From: Planctomycetota bacterium
GTDB taxonomy: Bacteria; Planctomycetota; Phycisphaerae; Sedimentisphaerales; Anaerobacaceae
Assembly (NCBI GenBank): GCA_022567055.1
Contig: JADFHU010000311.1
Span: 1-6,747 of the forward strand
Direction: 5' to 3'
DNA length: 6,747 nucleotides
The number at the start of each line of letters is the position of its first letter. Position 1 is the first letter of the stretch. The notes beneath the pieces were generated by a model. That model was not told the DNA's origin. It did not search any database and saw only the letters and a program-made list of their open reading frames with translations. The translations under genes and the position numbers were made by a program. Positions 5,916-6,747 of this stretch are shown piece by piece.

Positions 5916-6545
5916 ATGAACCATTTGACAGCAGCAAGACTCGGGAGCCGTCTAGTCGTATTGGGCCTCTTCGTGCCTGTTTGCGGCTGTTCCTCGCCGA
6001 CCACGACCCCTCAACCGACGGAAACACCGATCTATCAGGTCAAGTTGAGTAAGACGCAAACCTTGCACCTGGCCCGCAACGTCTTGCTGGCTTACCATTT
6101 TCGGATCCTGAAGGAAGACGCCTCTTCCGGTACCCTGCGCACGCATCCTCTGTCGGGGGCCCAGTTCTTTGAGTTTTGGCGCAGAGACGGACGGGGCAGC
6201 TTCAACGTCCTTGAGTCAAGCCTCCACACGATTCAACGAACCGTGGAAATCACGCTCCGGGAACAGGCACCGGGCACCGCTTTCAGTTGCGTGGTTCGGG
6301 CCGAGCGATTGAGTGTCCCGGGTCAGGGCATTGAGAGCGACAGCCAGGCCTATCGGATGCTCTCAGACAGTAGCCGCAGCCTGCAAAAACTCAAGCTCAC
6401 TCCCTACCAGCAGCGGAACATGGAATGGATCGATCTCGGCCTCGACTGGGGCCTTTCTGAACACATCGCCGCGGAGATCATCAGAAAGGCCGGACTGCAG
6501 GCGGTTCGAGAAGAGAGGTCCCTTAACCAGGAAACTCAAGGTTGA
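5916..6545 (+). CDS. Small lipoprotein of unknown function
   Basis: This protein has 209 residues if started at 5916 (222 if at 5877). The 5916 start is chosen because it gives a standard lipoprotein signal, MNHLTAARLGSR followed by the hydrophobic LVVLGLFVPV and lipobox V22-C-G-C25. The promoter at 5834-5862 would also leave the upstream ATG almost leaderless. The ribosome-binding site is weak (GGGA/GGA at 5897-5904). Cys25 is the predicted lipidation site, so the protein should be anchored in a membrane facing the periplasm. A Thr/Pro-rich linker (29-38) is followed by an alpha/beta domain: the helix LSKTQTLHLARNVLLAYHF (44-62), a turn SSGTLRTHPL, the block QFFEFWRRDGRG (83-94), then beta-rich SLHTIQRTVEITL (102-114) and a helical end. 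I recognise no named domain; the fold order loosely recalls outer-membrane assembly lipoproteins, which is speculation. GalE-like gene follows after 132 nt. Confidence 0.82.
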   Translation: MNHLTAARLGSRLVVLGLFVPVCGCSSPTTTPQPTETPIYQVKLSKTQTLHLARNVLLAYHFRILKEDASSGTLRTHPLSGAQFFEFWRRDGRGSFNVLESSLHTIQRTVEITLREQAPGTAFSCVVRAERLSVPGQGIESDSQAYRMLSDSSRSLQKLKLTPYQQRNMEWIDLGLDWGLSEHIAAEIIRKAGLQAVREERSLNQETQG

Positions 6546-6677
6546 ATCTGCAGCAGGGCAAGCCGCCGCCGCCAGGAACACCCCTCATCGATCCCGCCCA
6601 TGGCGCTAAGGTTCCGACACTGTTTTCACTCTCCCCTGGCGGACCCAGTGAAGGCATTCTGAAACGATGAGGTGGCA
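6546..6677 (+). other. Spacer between the lipoprotein gene and the GalE-like gene
   Basis: These 132 nt hold one modest inverted repeat: TTCACT paired with AGTGAA across a 16-nt loop, at about 6625-6652. There is no U-tract, so no intrinsic terminator is supported, and the two genes may share a transcript. A ribosome-binding site GAGGTG (6669-6674) lies at the right end, before the next gene. No clear promoter was found. Confidence 0.4.
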
Positions 6678-6747
6678 ATGAACGTAATGGTATGTGGCGG
6701 GGCCGGATACATCGGCAGTAACATGGTGGCATTGCTGGCCCGGGAGG
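6678..6747 (+). CDS. galE: GalE-like UDP-glucose 4-epimerase (N-terminus, cut by window edge)
   Basis: Only the first 23 residues are present. They form the beta-alpha start of a Rossmann fold with the NAD-binding glycine motif, V-C-G-G-A-G-Y-I-G-S-N (residues 5-15). This is the form found in GalE-type extended short-chain dehydrogenases, which interconvert UDP-glucose and UDP-galactose in the cytoplasm (canonical TGGAGYIGSH). Cys replaces Thr and Asn replaces His relative to the classic motif, so a related nucleotide-sugar epimerase or dehydratase is possible. The ATG at 6678 has a good GAGGTG Shine-Dalgarno ending 3 nt before it. Substrate cannot be judged from this fragment. Confidence 0.72.
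   Translation, partial: MNVMVCGGAGYIGSNMVALLARE

Overview
The window (roughly 55-57% GC by eye) is a chromosomal housekeeping segment with no visible mobile element, CRISPR array, or phage or defence cluster. The classic bacterial tufB-type cluster lies on the minus strand: tRNA-Thr(GGT), tuf, rpmG, tRNA-Trp(CCA), then presumably secE beyond the left edge. Three things suggest a planctomycete or related PVC-type bacterium: the wording of EF-Tu (TTCTGVEMF, EMCMPGDNV), the 56-residue three-cysteine L33, and an uncharacterised lipoprotein. This placement is inferred from remembered family resemblance only and is of low to moderate certainty.

Layout, left to right. Positions 1-82 are the tRNA-Trp/secE spacer. 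tRNA-Trp (83-155), rpmG (193-363), tuf (475-1686) and tRNA-Thr (1864-1936) are read leftward, probably as one transcript that RNase P and other RNases cut around the tRNAs. A plausible start is a TACAAT -10 just upstream of tRNA-Thr. Positions 1937-2169 are a spacer with that promoter and a long unexplained hairpin. Positions 2170-4422 (minus) encode an exported 750-residue HEAT-repeat protein with its own well-formed promoter (TTGACT-N18-TATCAT). Positions 4579-5517 (minus) encode a complete XerD-type tyrosine recombinase.

Positions 5518-5876 are a 359-nt divergent intergenic region. It holds a compact set of nested helices (a candidate structured RNA or palindromic element) and a near-consensus rightward promoter (TTGAGA-N17-TATAAT). 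This promoter drives a small lipoprotein gene (start preferred at 5916, ending 6545). At the right edge (from 6678) begins a GalE-like nucleotide-sugar epimerase.

The genes fall into separate functional units: translation elongation and ribosome (tRNAs, EF-Tu, L33), chromosome dimer resolution (XerD), envelope proteins of unknown role (HEAT protein, lipoprotein), and sugar-nucleotide metabolism (GalE-like). I found no convincing new multi-gene system. The observations most worth checking are the nested-helix element at 5674-5774, the C55 T-loop in tRNA-Thr, and the unusual cysteine content of EF-Tu.
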